Program-made: the position numbers and the translations under genes
Notes under the pieces: model-generated
Told to the model about the DNA's origin: nothing
The model's input: the letters and a program-made list of their open reading frames with translations, nothing else
Databases searched by the model: none
In this document: piece by piece, positions 1 to 11,099 of the stretch
Numbering within the stretch: the first letter of the stretch is position 1
How the letters are laid out: the number at the start of each line of letters is the position of its first letter
DNA from: Prosopocoilus inquinatus
Lineage: Eukaryota > Arthropoda > Insecta > Coleoptera > Lucanidae
Length of the DNA: 64,000 nucleotides
Reading direction: 5' to 3'
Assembly: GCA_036172665.1 (NCBI GenBank)
Contig: CM069871.1
Span: 3,782,001-3,846,000 of the forward strand

Positions 1-469
1 TCCAATGTAATTTCGATTGCGACGGTTTTCTCAATTTGGTCAATTCTGAAGCAGTTTTAAATAGAGGATAAAAAATCGACCGTCTTCCGAAATTGGCTTA
101 AGATGAAACCAACCGCCTCGTCGTCAAACATTGAACGAACCTTATCGAAAATGGTGTAGAGAGAGGAGATTTTGGAAATGTATGAAAAGGAAAGAAAGCA
201 GTTTTAATGAACTTTGGTGGATGAATTTATTTGCAGAACGTAAATAGTCCAGTTCAACGAATAAGCGATAGGTTATTTCACGAAGCGAACATTCCGTTCC
301 GTCTCCGCCTCTTTTCGAGTAGCCATGAGACAGTCGGTATGTAGCGCCGCCTTTTCCGAGCTCTACTGGCGCGAATATTTGATGAAGTCAAGTAAAATGC
401 ATTGCAAAGGAACAAAATTGAAATCGTGTCCTTTAATAATACAAAACATGTACCGAAGTTATTCAAAAC
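1..469. other. No gene seen
   Basis: This stretch is AT-rich with scattered stops on both strands. I see no recognisable protein, RNA gene or repeat boundary. The dispersed repeat that begins near 470 may extend a little way into it. Confidence 0.5.
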
Positions 470-715
470 ATTTTCTGATCGTCCAAAAACAGGTTGCGGT
501 AACGAGAGAGAAAGGACGAAGAAATCTGTACGCTTTAAAAGCTTGTTAGGTTCTAATTTTTTAAGCTGCGACGATTTATTTAATTTTGTTTTATTTTATT
601 CACCGACGCAGGTCTACATATTCCTTTGGGACGCTCAATTTAAATTTTAAAAAAACACACCAACAAAAAGAAACAAAATAGAAAAAATGACTGATAGAAA
701 ATTTAAAACTCGACG
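470..715 (+). repeat. Dispersed repeat family A, copy 1
   Basis: About 245 bp that recur, diverged, at 8085-8290 (same strand) and 24165-24390 (opposite strand). Shared landmarks in order are a CCAAAAACAGGTTG-like block, GAAGAAATCTG, a T-rich tract, a GACGCAGG-like block, a CACTCAATTT-like block, an A-rich tail and a CTGATAG end. No terminal inverted repeat or target duplication is evident and no protein is encoded. It is most likely an old non-autonomous or 3'-truncated transposable element whose class I cannot tell. Confidence 0.6.
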
Positions 716-2309
716 AGGAGAGTAGGACGCGATATCAAACAACGCAGTCATGGTCAGAACTAGGCTCGTTTTTCTTCCTCAAGTGTTTAAGTATTCTCAA
801 TTTTTGTGGTACGGCCCACTGTGGTATAGTTTTAAAAAAAAAACCATACCAAGTATTTCTGTTTCTTTTGTGGACGGTATATTGTATAAAAGAGGCAGTT
901 GAAAAAAACGTTTGCATTTATAATGGGCTCCAATTAACTAGATACGTTACAGACATCTTGCAGATAAGTTTAATGCCCATAATTTATTTACATTAGTGCA
1001 TTTCCTCCAGGCGAAGCGTGTAATTCAGAAAGCCATTATTTAATCGACAATTAAGCCACGAGTGTGTTATAAAATAATAAGTAAGACTGCGGAGTAATTA
1101 CGTTTTTTACGCAGAGCGGATTTTCCAATTACATAATACTCCGGACCTGTACATAATTGCAAATTTATTCCCATCCTGCACCTCTCCGGATCCCCAAGTA
1201 TTAAGGCTGCTTCATCTTCCCGTCACATAAGGTCACGAATCGCACGCTTTTTTGCACGGAGGTTTTCCCTTAAAACCTGACGGATTTATTTATTTATTTA
1301 TTTATTTATTAACGGAGCTCGTTCGCTCGTGCTAATAATAATTTATTATGAAACGAAACGAACACTTTACGTTCGTTTTGCTTTATGGACGTGCGTCGTT
1401 AAAACCTGCGGTACGCCCGGTTCCATAAATGAAATGACGCACTTAACATTTGAAATTATAATTGACGGTTTTGTTTTAAACCTACGTATAATAATATAAG
1501 TGTGTAGGGGGAATAAATGTTGTAATAAGGAAGAAGTTTTGCTCTTAACAAATTCAGTACTTTCAATCACCTGCTACTACCAAGTAACACATATATTGAT
1601 TTTTTTATAGCTATTAATTATCGGCGTCTCCACTGAGTGGGCATTTTACGCCAGCCACACACCCTTACTTTTACCATCGTTTAAACCTAAGGGTGACAAA
1701 GTGACTGCGTCTTAAAGGAACCACACACACACACACACACCACACCATTGACATCACAAATAACTTAAGAGATTTGTAAATTCAATTGTCAAATCAAAAC
1801 CATGAGCACTGTACCCCATCTTGAACATTTAAGTGCTTTATTAATATCGAGAAAATGTTTATAAGACCAAATAATAAAGCTTTCAGTTTTAAAGACATTT
1901 ATAAGAATTTAATAAAGCATTCTTGGTTACTTGGGAATATAATCATAATATACTTACCACGAGCAAAAAAAAAAATTCTTGAAAGCTGAAATATTCTATA
2001 CTTCAATTATTTAGTTTAGAAGTTTACTATTTAAGAAAGTTTATGCATTCTCGGGATATCCCTGAAGCACTAGCATGTTTGTTTACGTTATTAGTTTGGT
2101 AATATGATATGGGGGCGTGTTTAGTCTTGGCAGCAAAGAAACGGCAGAGATGGCAGTCTCCCGAGGGATAGCGCGGTAAGTGAACGCGGGATAACGGGGG
2201 CTCGCGAAGTTGGTTCAAATGTGTAGTGGATGTTTGATAAGGGTTGTCCACGAAATATTAGCCTTGAGGAGGTGATGGTTTATTAGAGATGTGGTGGCCG
2301 CGGTATGGG
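716..2309. other. No gene seen; simple repeats only
   Basis: The stretch holds an (ATTT)n run near 1284-1310 and an (AC)n run near 1722-1745. I looked on the minus strand for the ceramidase exon expected to follow the one at 4134-4261 and found no frame with the expected FNWY...H type motif. The minus-strand open frame at 2027-2251 does not resemble any part of ceramidase. Confidence 0.5.
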
Positions 2310-2424
2310 GCCGGGCATAAACTAGAGGCTGAAACAGGGAGACTGAATTTGCTCGAAGACCCAAGGGAAAGATGATCCCTTCTTTTATCCAATCTTTTAT
2401 CTAATGAATAAAACTATGACTTAC

Positions 2425-2552
2425 CGTCGTCATGCATTTTCTGGATTCCTCAAATAAAATGCTGGGCTTCTACTAATGTTAGCATCCAATAGTTCACCAA
2501 AATTTAGAAAGATCCTCGCTTCAGTCATATCCTCAAGAGCTTTAACCGTCAT
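2425..2552 (-). pseudogene. Decayed duplicate of a neutral ceramidase exon
   Basis: Read on the minus strand, this matches the intact exon at 4134-4261 over its full length, including the SP-x-x-YLRNPE type block near its end and a GTAAGT donor directly after it. Three changes show it is broken. The 3' splice acceptor seen in the intact copy (TTTTTAG) reads AATGAAT here, so the AG is gone. The Asn of the NINRSP motif has become Ser. A TGA stop lies in frame three codons before the donor. Homology continues about 100 bp beyond the donor into intron sequence (down to about 2310), so this arose as a genomic duplication and not by retroposition. It lies downstream of the intact exon in gene orientation. 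Confidence 0.8.
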
Positions 2553-2663
2553 TCATTATAGAAAGCGTCAGCGCAGCTTAAATTGGTGGAAGGTCAAGCG
2601 GATTGGAATCGATCGTTGGCCCAGAGGTAGGTGGGTTTAGAACTTATCGATTGACTATGAGTC

Positions 2664-2699
2664 AAAGGGGTTAGGCGACGGAAGTCGCCTAACCCCTTT
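2664..2699. repeat. Perfect 16-bp hairpin with GGAA loop
   Basis: Arms at 2664-2679 and 2684-2699 are perfectly complementary and contain GGGGTTAGGCGAC and its complement. The 4-base loop is GGAA, of GNRA type. The hairpin sits exactly at the boundary between the decayed ceramidase exon block and the 183-bp tandem array. Confidence 0.85.
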
Positions 2700-3905
2700 T
2701 CGACCCCTTTATGACCTCTCGCGACTAAAAAATTAAAAAGAAACTTATCCTGACAGCGAGTTTTGACTCAGACACAGGAGCCGCACTTTTGTAAATTTTT
2801 TTTTGCTTCCAAACCACGTCCTAAGGGTAGGTAAACCCCACGCGACTAAGAAACTACAAGGAATCTGATGAGGGTATCAAATCTTGACTCAGACGCCCCA
2901 TGAGGACCTGTGCAAGCCCGATTTAAAACAAAAATCATATTTTTGGTCCTTTGAGAAGAGCCATACTTTCTGCGATTTTTTTTCTACCCCCAAACGACGA
3001 CTTACTCCCACAGGGGGAACCTCATGCGACTAAAAATTTATAAGGAACCTGATGCTGGCGTCGAATTTTGGCTCGGGCACCTCTGAGGACGCCTGCGGCC
3101 CGAATTAAAAAAAAATGCTTTTTCTGGTTTCGACGCGAACCCACACTTTCTGCGAATTTTAATTCGACCGCCAAACGACGTTCTACCCCTAAGGTGTGAA
3201 GGTCGTGAGACCGAAAGATTACAAGGAACCTGATGGGGGTATCGAATTTTGACTCAGACGAACGGCTCAGGTCGAGGACCTGTACAAGCTCGAATTAAAA
3301 AAAAATGCATGTTTCTGGTCCTTCGAGAAAAGTTACACTTTTTGCATTTTTTTTTCGACCCCCAAACGACGTCCTACCCCTACACGAAACTCACACGCCC
3401 AAATGATTACAAGGAATCTGAGGGGGGTATCAAATTTTGACTGAGACGATCCCGAGGACCTTTGAAAAGACCGAATTACAAAAAAAAATCCGCTTTCTGG
3501 TCATTCGAGAAGATCCACACTTTTCGCGAATTTTTTTTCGACACCTAAACGACGTCCTACTCCTACAGGGTGGACCTCATGCGACTGAAAAATTACAAGG
3601 CATCCAATACTGGTATCGAATTTTAGCTCAGATACATCGGAGGACACGTGCAGGTCCGGAATTAAAAAAAAGATGCCTGTTTCCTGGTCATTAAACTTGG
3701 GACCATAATACTTACGGATTTTTTTCGACCCCTAAACAATGTCTTATCGCTACGGTGCGAACCCCACACGACCAAAAAATTACAAGGAATTTGATGATGG
3801 AATCTAATTTTGAGTCAGACACCTTCGAGGACGTGCACAGGTCCCCATTAAAAAAGAAATGTGTTTCTGACCTTTTAAAAAATTTCGCATGCCTTGTTCA
3901 TCAGC
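2698..3905 (+). repeat. ~183-bp tandem repeat, about 6.5 copies
   Basis: The anchor AAACGACGTCCTAC and its variants occurs near 2811, 2992, 3173, 3364, 3547 and 3734, giving spacings of 181, 181, 191, 183 and 187. Each unit also carries a GATTACAAGGAA-type block, a TTTTGACTCAGAC-type block and a short A run. Copies are clearly diverged, so the array is old. In gene orientation it lies within or directly after the intron downstream of the intact ceramidase exon and separates it from its decayed duplicate. The short open frames here are not genes. Confidence 0.85.
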
Positions 3906-4133
3906 CGAGTCGAACCAAATTCCAAAAGTTTATGAAACGTAGGTTTTACGTTGAAGATTGATCGAAAGTGCGGCCTTGAATTTGGATGGGGCCCCGAAAA
4001 AACAGCGATTTTTTCTCACTCTCTCGATTTTTTGTCTAAAATGGGATGAGATTGAATTTGGGCAAAAACCCGAAGGAAAAATGGTTCCTTCTCTCATCCA
4101 GTCCTTTATCCAATGACTAAAACTTCGACTTAC

Positions 4134-4491
4134 TGTTGCCGTTCAGCTTCAGGATTCCTCAAATAAGACGCTGGGCTTCTATTAATGTTGGCATCCAAAA
4201 GTTCACCAGAATTCAAGAAGATCCTCGCCCCGGTCATACCCACATGAGCTTTAACCATCGCCTAAAAATGTTTTGAGGTTAGATCAACCCACGTTTTTCA
4301 GAAATACCACGCACTTTAGTAATACCAGAGACGAGTCCATCGAAGGTTTGCTTCACGAAGCCAAAGATGGTCAAGTCGAACATGAAGTGTTCCATGAAGC
4401 CCCCCGGTGAGCCGTGGGTGTGCGTGCCGCTGATGATCAGGTTTTGTATGCTGTAGGTGTCCCCGTAAGTGGTGGCTAAGTTTGCGATCAC
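4134..4491 (-). CDS. Neutral ceramidase, partial: two consecutive exons
   Basis: Neutral ceramidase (N-acylsphingosine amidohydrolase) is a zinc enzyme that cleaves ceramide to sphingosine and fatty acid, usually secreted or on the cell surface. The minus strand holds two exons. The first, 4491-4315 (59 codons), starts after a polypyrimidine tract and TAG acceptor and encodes the signature SGTHTHGSPGG at residues 21-31, which supplies metal-binding histidine in this family, then a GFVKQTFDGLVSGI block. A 53-bp intron (4314-4262, GTGCGT to TAG, phase 0) follows. The second exon, 4261-4134 (42 codons plus 2 bases), contains LLDANINRSPASYLRNPEAE and ends at a GTAAGT donor. The residue count across the junction matches the family as I recall it, supporting the splice. 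I found no flanking exons in the window, so this is either part of a gene with very long introns or an isolated gene fragment. Both exons are free of stops. Confidence 0.85.
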
Positions 4492-6310
4492 CTAGAAAGT
4501 GACGAGGGGGGGATGAAGGTGCAGAATATGACTTGAGATGGTATGTTCTGGCAGAAGTGTTAGGGCGATATATTCTCACGATTGGCAATGCGATTTGAGG
4601 GTCATTGCGGAGGTATTCTGGTAGCAGAATATTGTCCGGGACGCGATCCGGGGCGTTGGCCAGAGAATGGTACCATGCACCAGCATACGGTATCGGGGCG
4701 CTTGCCGCGATGTGCAAGCAACACCGATGAAGGGCACTGTACCGGCTAAGCAATTAACTGTATTCTGCATTCATTGTGAGTGGGAATTCGGTTGATTGCA
4801 TTCCTGACCAGGTGATGGCATTGAGCTATCCAGAAAGGTCTAACATGATGATGTTATTGGACTGGTACGGAGTGGTGCTTGACACTCACGCAGTCGGTGC
4901 ATCAATCGATCCTGAGAATGTACGCTCGGGAGGCAAGGTATGCTAATATCCATCGGGAGGGGTGGGTTTTGTATCCACAGGTGAATGCATGCGAAGATAA
5001 AAAGTCAACGTGCGAGGATGACTTCCCCACTGTCCAATATCATCACGAGGGAGCTACAGCTTCTAGATTCGCCGCTGGAGCAGGTGGGGCCGGGAAAACG
5101 GCCCCGGTAAGTGGAATGTTCCATTTTACTGAATAGATACTCGTAAAGGATTACTTATAATTTGCATCATGGTCCTTATCGAATTGGAATGCGATGCCCG
5201 GAGGCTAAAACGTTTACCTTCAGCGCCTGTTGCGGTCAGGGAAGCGAGAAAGAAAGAAAGAACATTGGGAATGAAAGACCTAACCAACGGTGAGTGAATG
5301 TTTATTGTAACTCCATCCTCAGATAGTATTGTTTGTCTAAAATATTTAAACAAAAAAAATCTAACCAACAAATAATTAATTGCCTTGTCTTTTATATTCA
5401 AATTAATTTTCAGGAATTGAAAATACAGGCCGGCCGTTTTTATCGGTTCCGTTTTCGTCGGACCGATTAAAGGGAAATCGTACTAACAGGCTTTATTTTT
5501 CTCCAATTTACGTCAGAATTGGATGATAACAAATTACCGTCAGCAAGTGCACCACTTTTTTTTCTGATGAAATGGAAACATTCGGAAACTAAAAATACCA
5601 GCTGGCCTCTTCGTGTTCGCGCGCCATTAAAAATCATGTCGCAATTAATATTAAATGCGATGACGTTTCGTTTGTATAAACGTATCTCCAGTTTATTTCA
5701 TCGATTCGCTCTTTTTTGTTTGTTTGTTTGTTCGTTCGTTCGTTGGGAAAGTTGGGTGCCCCGCGTATTGTGACGGGCGTCGTCGATTAAACGAAACGTC
5801 GTTCGCTCGCTCGCTCGCATATAAACGAACTTAGCGCTAAATATTAATAATAAATAAAATTAAAAGCTCCTCTTACTGGTACAGGGGATCCGTTCCCGTC
5901 GAGTGATTTATCGGAACGAAAACAAACGTCCGGGCACGTTGTAGGAGGCATACGCAGAAATTAATTGAAGCAATAATTTATTGAAGATTAATTTCTTATT
6001 CTACGTAATGTAGCGTGCCATGAATATTGCATGCCCCCGAGAAGAAGGCGAGTAAATCAGCGATGAGTAATGTCATTACCGTCATTGCTTTTATCGAAGG
6101 CTCTCGATGCAAGCAAAACTCGCGTGATTCGCATAAACGATCTTCGTACCTTACCATTTGATGATGCTGCTGACACTATGTATTTATTCGTTTCAAGAGC
6201 ACTTTTCATCAACACTTTCTTCAGCATGAATCATCATCTTTTCGTTGCGTTGCAAAAGCAAAAACCGAAAACACTTTACTAAGGCAGTTTCAGAAGACGT
6301 GACTTGGTAA
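4492..6310. other. No gene seen
   Basis: In ceramidase orientation this lies just upstream of the intact exon, yet none of the three minus-strand frames reads as ceramidase N-terminal sequence. The longest frame, 4316-4753 minus, is partly a shadow of the exon. A 7-bp GC hairpin (GGGGCCG/CGGCCCC) lies near 5087-5106. Short runs of GTTT, GTTC and GCTC tetramers lie near 5715-5745 and 5805-5820. Confidence 0.5.
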
Positions 6311-7880
6311 AAATTTAAACCTGCAATACATCACCATAAATGGCAACGATTGAACTCATATGTTCTTAACAAAAAGTAAATAGTTTTCAAGAAAAAAAGT
6401 TCATCAAACCGTTTGAGAACTGCTGGCATAGCTAATGAGCGGACGCGTACGCAGCCGCTTGTTGAATGACGACGCGATTATAAGTCAATGTTTAACTTGA
6501 CTTTGTGCACGGACAACGTAAATCATCTCGTCAATCAAAACATTTTAAGCGCGTGCGCAAAATGCCTGGATTTATTAAAATAAATAAATGTAACTTCACT
6601 CCAAGTAATTACAATTTTAAGTATTTTCAATTTAAAAATTAGCGCAACTCAAGAAGCCGCGAATATCGCATGTGGTTCGCTGTTGCCGAACAAGTTAAAA
6701 GCGATGCAGAAATAAATTGTAATTTCGAAACGAAATATTCAATTGAAAAAATAAATAAAATCGAAAAATCAATAAAGTCAATAAAAAACAATTGTCTGTA
6801 TTTCGACATAAATAAATAAAAGCCGTTTACTATTGTTATTATCATAATTATTATTATTATAAGAGACGATTAATAACGAATCCGATTAAAAAAAAGAATA
6901 AACAAAAAGTAATCAAAAATTATAGACAATAGAAAAAGCCTCTTGCTCTCGACGCCAGCGCCATCTCAACGTGCTAATCGCTTTTCATATCTGATTTTTT
7001 TTCGAGTGAGTAATTTTATTTAAAAAAAATCGACCGTCTTTTGTTTAATTTATTTATTTTATCAATGTTTGAGAACTGCTGGTATAGATAGTGAGTGGTC
7101 AGTGTTTAACTTGACCTTGTACACGAACAATGACGTAAATCATCCGATCAATCAAAACATTTTAAACGCGTTCACAAAGTGCCTGGATTTATTAAAATAA
7201 ATAAATGTAACTTCACTCCAAGTAATTACAATTTTAAGTATTTTCAATTTAAAAATTAGCGCAACTTAAGAGGCTGCGAATATCACATGTGCTTCGCTGT
7301 TGCCGAACAAGTTAAAAGGGATGCAGAAAGAAATTGTAATTCCACATTCCACATTAATTTTAATGGACTTATGAAAAATTGACATTTACTTTGTTTTCCC
7401 ATGGACCGTAAGTTATAGTACTTTCATAGCTAGCAACGAGATTAGAGAAAGTTAATTTACGCTAAAGAGAAAAGCGAAATAAAAATTTTAACGCGTTCGC
7501 CTAATTGATACATAAACTTTCGGATTTATTCATCGACAATTGACATCGCAAAACAAATAAATGTAACATTACTTCACTGAGTTAATTAAAATTTTAAAAT
7601 AAAATAATTAATAAACGATGTAGGTGATTATTAATCATTATTGCAAAACGCTGCGTTGATGTTCGGATGCGGTGTCGGTGAGCGTGTTCATACCGACTAC
7701 AGAGGAAGGCGTCATTGACCTTGATAAATATTTCTCTTTGGCGCACGTTTCAGCAGTTCCAAACAAGTGTTACCTCCAGCATTTCTTGGCTATGATACTG
7801 TAGCCACCCAAAAAATATCCGAATTTATACTGAGGAGGTTCTTTTTTTATTTACACATACATAGTAAAGAAAACCCCCTG
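6311..7880 (-). mobile_element. Non-autonomous TIR element, copy with internal duplication
   Basis: This is a diverged copy, in opposite orientation, of the 923-bp element at 53160-54082. Shared blocks include AATTTAAACCTGCAATA near 6311, AATGGCAACGATTGAACTCATATG, the GTTGCCGAACAAGTTAAAA block, the TATGATACTGTAGCCACC block, and a terminus reading CCCCTG followed by TA near 7881. The other terminus is degraded. A segment of about 280-330 bp occurs twice inside it, near 6417-6740 and 7069-7345, which accounts for much of its extra length. It encodes no transposase. Confidence 0.7.
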
Positions 7881-8084
7881 TATATTAACAACGAGCGATT
7901 TTCAAAAATACTATTTCAGACATGTACGTACAGAATTAATTTATTCTTTATTTCTTCAATTCCCCCGTAACACTTTGGGTGAAGCTCAAGTTTGGTAATA
8001 TTTTTGGTGGAGGCGCCAAGCTTCGATTTATTGTATATGTGTATAATAAACAATTTTAGGACTCACGTATACGGGCGATTAAAA

Positions 8085-8290
8085 TTTTTGGATCATCCAA
8101 AAACAGATTGGGCACAAACAGAGAAAATGGACGAAGAAATCTGCAGTACACTTCCGAACCTAATTTTATTATCTGCGGCGGTTTTATTTTATTTAACTCA
8201 CCTACGACGCCTTGGGGCACTCAATTTCAAATTAAAACAAAAAACAAGACGAAACAAAAAGTAGAAAGTTGGCTGATAGTTTAGAACTTG
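8085..8290 (+). repeat. Dispersed repeat family A, copy 2
   Basis: Same family and orientation as 470-715. It carries CCAAAAACAGATTG, GACGAAGAAATCTGCAG, CTGCGGCGGTTTTATTTTA, CACTCAATTTCAAATTAAAA and a closing GGCTGATAG. There is no coding potential. Confidence 0.6.
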
Positions 8291-9340
8291 GAGAATTCTC
8301 CACGGAGAAAATCTTAAGTCCAGGGGCGATAGCGACGCCGGCCACGTCCATCATTCGATATAGAATGGCGTCGGCCTCTTGTGGCGAATCGTTTTCCGAT
8401 TTTCCTCTGACTATAATTTACACCAGTTTGGTTGCAAACATACACAAAAATTTGTCAATGCATGCTTCCTTAAGCAGGTGCCGTTAAAGTCTTGTATAAT
8501 AATATGCGGAAGAAATTGCAATGCTCGCACAACGTTCGATCCTAGTTTATAACCCGCTTTTAAAAATGCAACAGGTACAGGGTGACTCATAATACGTGTC
8601 CGATTACTTAGGAGAGCGTCTTCGCTCTTATAAACTCGTTGTTTAAAGAAAACAAGAAAATATCATAATTATAACATTTATTGTTTTGTTTACAGAAAAA
8701 AGTTAACTTTAAAGACATCCAAAACAAATATTTACTTTGTTTGCGATGGGTTTGCAATGATTGAAACAGCTTTAGTCTTGAAGTGGAAGAAAAAGTGAGA
8801 GAAATAAAAATTTAATAACAAATACGAAAGGAAAAACTGTTTAAATCGGAAAATTCATTGGACCGTTTTCGGCAACAGTCGCTCTATTGACCGGAAATTA
8901 TTTTAGAACATCATTTGAAATTATTATTATTATTATCCTTATTTGTCCTTCACCTCAAACATTTTGACTTCTTTGCCTTTTTCCGATTGGTTTGGCCATT
9001 TTCGGTTTGGTTAAGCAACGGGAAAATGCGGGAATGTGCTTTTTGCGGACAATCTCGCCGTTATCGATACCGGTACGTTCGAAGCAGGTTGGGTGTGTTC
9101 ATTTTCCCGTGAATTTATGTAAATATTGTTAGCAAGATTCAATTAATAAGGATTTTCTATAAGTTCATCGCTCGACGTGTTCTCTTCGATGTTAAATCAC
9201 ATCTTAATCCAAGCGAACTGTCTAATTTAAAAAGGTATGTTTTAACCCGATTTTCACAGTGCTTTTGATGTTATTTCTTTTCCGCTTTCGTTTTGAATCG
9301 TTTTAAATTGGGGCCTATTTTAATCGAATCGAATCGTTTC
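8291..9340. other. No gene seen
   Basis: AT-rich sequence with a TACAGGGTG block near 8576, of the kind seen at ends of TA-target elements in this window, but I could not find a partner end. Open frames are short, with Leu/Phe-rich or otherwise unrecognisable products. Confidence 0.45.
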
Positions 9341-9351
9341 CGTTTTTTAGC

Positions 9352-9460
9352 AATAAGAGATAGAGTCATTAAAAAAAGGAACCATTAACAGGAGGGATGT
9401 GACAGAATTTTTCTCTCCTCCTGTTAGTGGTTCCTTTTCTTAATGACTCTATCTCTTATT
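9352..9460. repeat. Foldback element, 44-bp arms
   Basis: Left arm 9352-9395 and right arm 9417-9460 are complementary at about 42 of 44 positions with a 21-base loop. Weaker pairing extends into the flanking T-rich and A-rich runs. The loop plus the start of the right arm (GACAGAATTTTTCT then CCTCCTGTTAGTGGTTCC) recurs at 26309-26345 without the left arm. It is probably a MITE or a MITE terminus. Confidence 0.85.
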
Positions 9461-10200
9461 ACAAAAAAAAAAAAAAACAGTTTTGGCTCGTCTAATTTAT
9501 TTCTGGTTAAATGTTTGCATGCTAACAGCACTTGAAAGTTGATGGGCGGATGATTTTCAACCGTTAGTTCAACAGCGCCTGAAAGTTGGGACGGATGTGA
9601 CCCGAGACGATTCACGTTCGTTAATTATTTATTCAAAAATTAATTTGAACAGTTGCTTTTAACATTTTTCGAAATAACGTTCGGAGGTATAAAATGCAAC
9701 TGAAGAGTTTATCTGGTCCTTAATTAGAATTAAACTCGGCGTGTCTTTTGATGTGCTAACTTCGCATCTCAATTCAACGAACAAAAGAAAAATTAAAATA
9801 AAATTCAAACAACTTGGGATGTTAAAACAAAAGACGGTGAACTGACAAGAACAACGGCGAAATCAATAAGAAACCAACGAAGAAAATATAGAAGAATAGA
9901 CTAATGAAAGTCTATAAAAAAAATGTTTTTATTCGTTGACATGGAAATAATGTATGTTAATTGACGAACTTCTAATCATGGATAAAACTGCTTTTAATCA
10001 TCTTCTAATACCCAATCTTAACCACAGAGAGTGATTCAGTTTTTATTCGTTGGTCTTAAATATCTTTATTTAAATTTAAACGTATTTGAAAAGATAACCT
10101 TCCACGCCAAATTGGATTAATTGGAACACTGGTTTATTTATTATAAATATATCAAAAAAATTTGTTGCAAAAAGCAATCGTAGGATTTCACTGTTTAAAC
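9461..10200. other. No gene seen
   Basis: AT-rich sequence with no recognisable protein, RNA or bounded repeat. A GACAAAAG-like motif (AAAACAAAAGACGGTG near 9826) resembles the motif repeated in the A-rich blocks further along. Confidence 0.4.
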
Positions 10201-10202
10201 TA

Positions 10203-10839
10203 CAGTCGAAGCTCCGTAACTTGAACTGCCAAGGGACCCGAGATTTAATTCGAGTTATAGAATATTCGAGTTAAAGGACATGCATACCATACATAAGGTT
10301 CATTCATTCCTATTTTATATTTATTTTATTAAGAAGTAAAAAAAAGAACATGTAGTATACACACATTAAAATTTAATATAATAAGCGTGGATAATGTTCT
10401 TGCTAGGATTTTGTATATTTTCCTTTTTGACACCACTTTCGACTTTTTTTTTAATTTCAAGCTTCTGTTGAACTGTAAGACTTTTAAGTTGACGGAAATT
10501 TATATGCATGTAAAGACAATACGACCAAATTAATTGAAACACTAAACTGAATCAAATCCGAATAAGAGGATTCCCAGAAGTAGTGTCGCTGGAAACATGA
10601 AAAGGTGGAGATTTGTCATAAAAATTCGAGTTATAGAGCTTTGTGAGCCCTTTGTTCGTCAAATTTGTTTCGAGTTATAGAAATTCGAGACAAAGAGAGA
10701 AAAAGCAATGCGAAACGCTAGGCAACTGCAGGGGATTTCTATCCCCTGCAGTTGCGTTTCGCATTTTTTTAATCTTCGAGCAACTTCGAGTTATAGAAAA
10801 ATTCGAGTTCTAGGAGTTCGAGTTAGGGAGCTTTGACTG
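10203..10839. mobile_element. Pogo/Tigger-like MITE, 637 bp, TA-flanked
   Basis: The termini are CAGTCGAAGCTCC on the left and, read inward on the other strand, CAGTCAAAGCTCC on the right, each flanked by TA (10201-10202 and 10840-10841). Similarity continues inward for about 60 bp through repeated CGAGTTATAGA-like motifs. The CAGTC...GCTCC ends with TA duplication are typical of the pogo/Tigger branch of Tc1/mariner. No transposase is encoded, so it must be moved in trans. It contains a strong internal hairpin at 10707-10765. Confidence 0.8.
10707..10765. repeat. Hairpin inside the pogo-like MITE
   Basis: An inner stem pairs 10723-10736 with 10741-10754 perfectly across a 4-base loop. An outer stem pairs 10707-10717 with 10755-10765, separated by a 5-base bulge (CTAGG) on the left side only. 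The bulge leaves the two arms of an otherwise perfect 25-bp inverted repeat unequal. Confidence 0.85.
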
Positions 10840-11099
10840 TATTCATTTTATTAATATATATAAAAAAAAAATTCTGTTGGAGTTATAGCATAACTTGAGC
10901 TAATTTAGGGCTTTTACATTTTAGTGATACGTTCACTAGCGGTGGAGGAGTTTTCAAAAATGACAAACCACTTATAACCAAAATGTTTAAGCCGGTTATA
11001 ACTGGTATCTTCGCTAAAAAAATCATTTTAAAAATCGAAATGTCGTGCAGAAGTTTAACACAAGCTCGACATTCGACAGATGCATTCAATTATTAAACA

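Noticed and set aside
4316..4753. 145-codon minus-strand frame overlapping the ceramidase exon
   Set aside because: It is in another frame than the ceramidase signature and crosses the splice acceptor; its C-terminal third is a shadow of the true exon.
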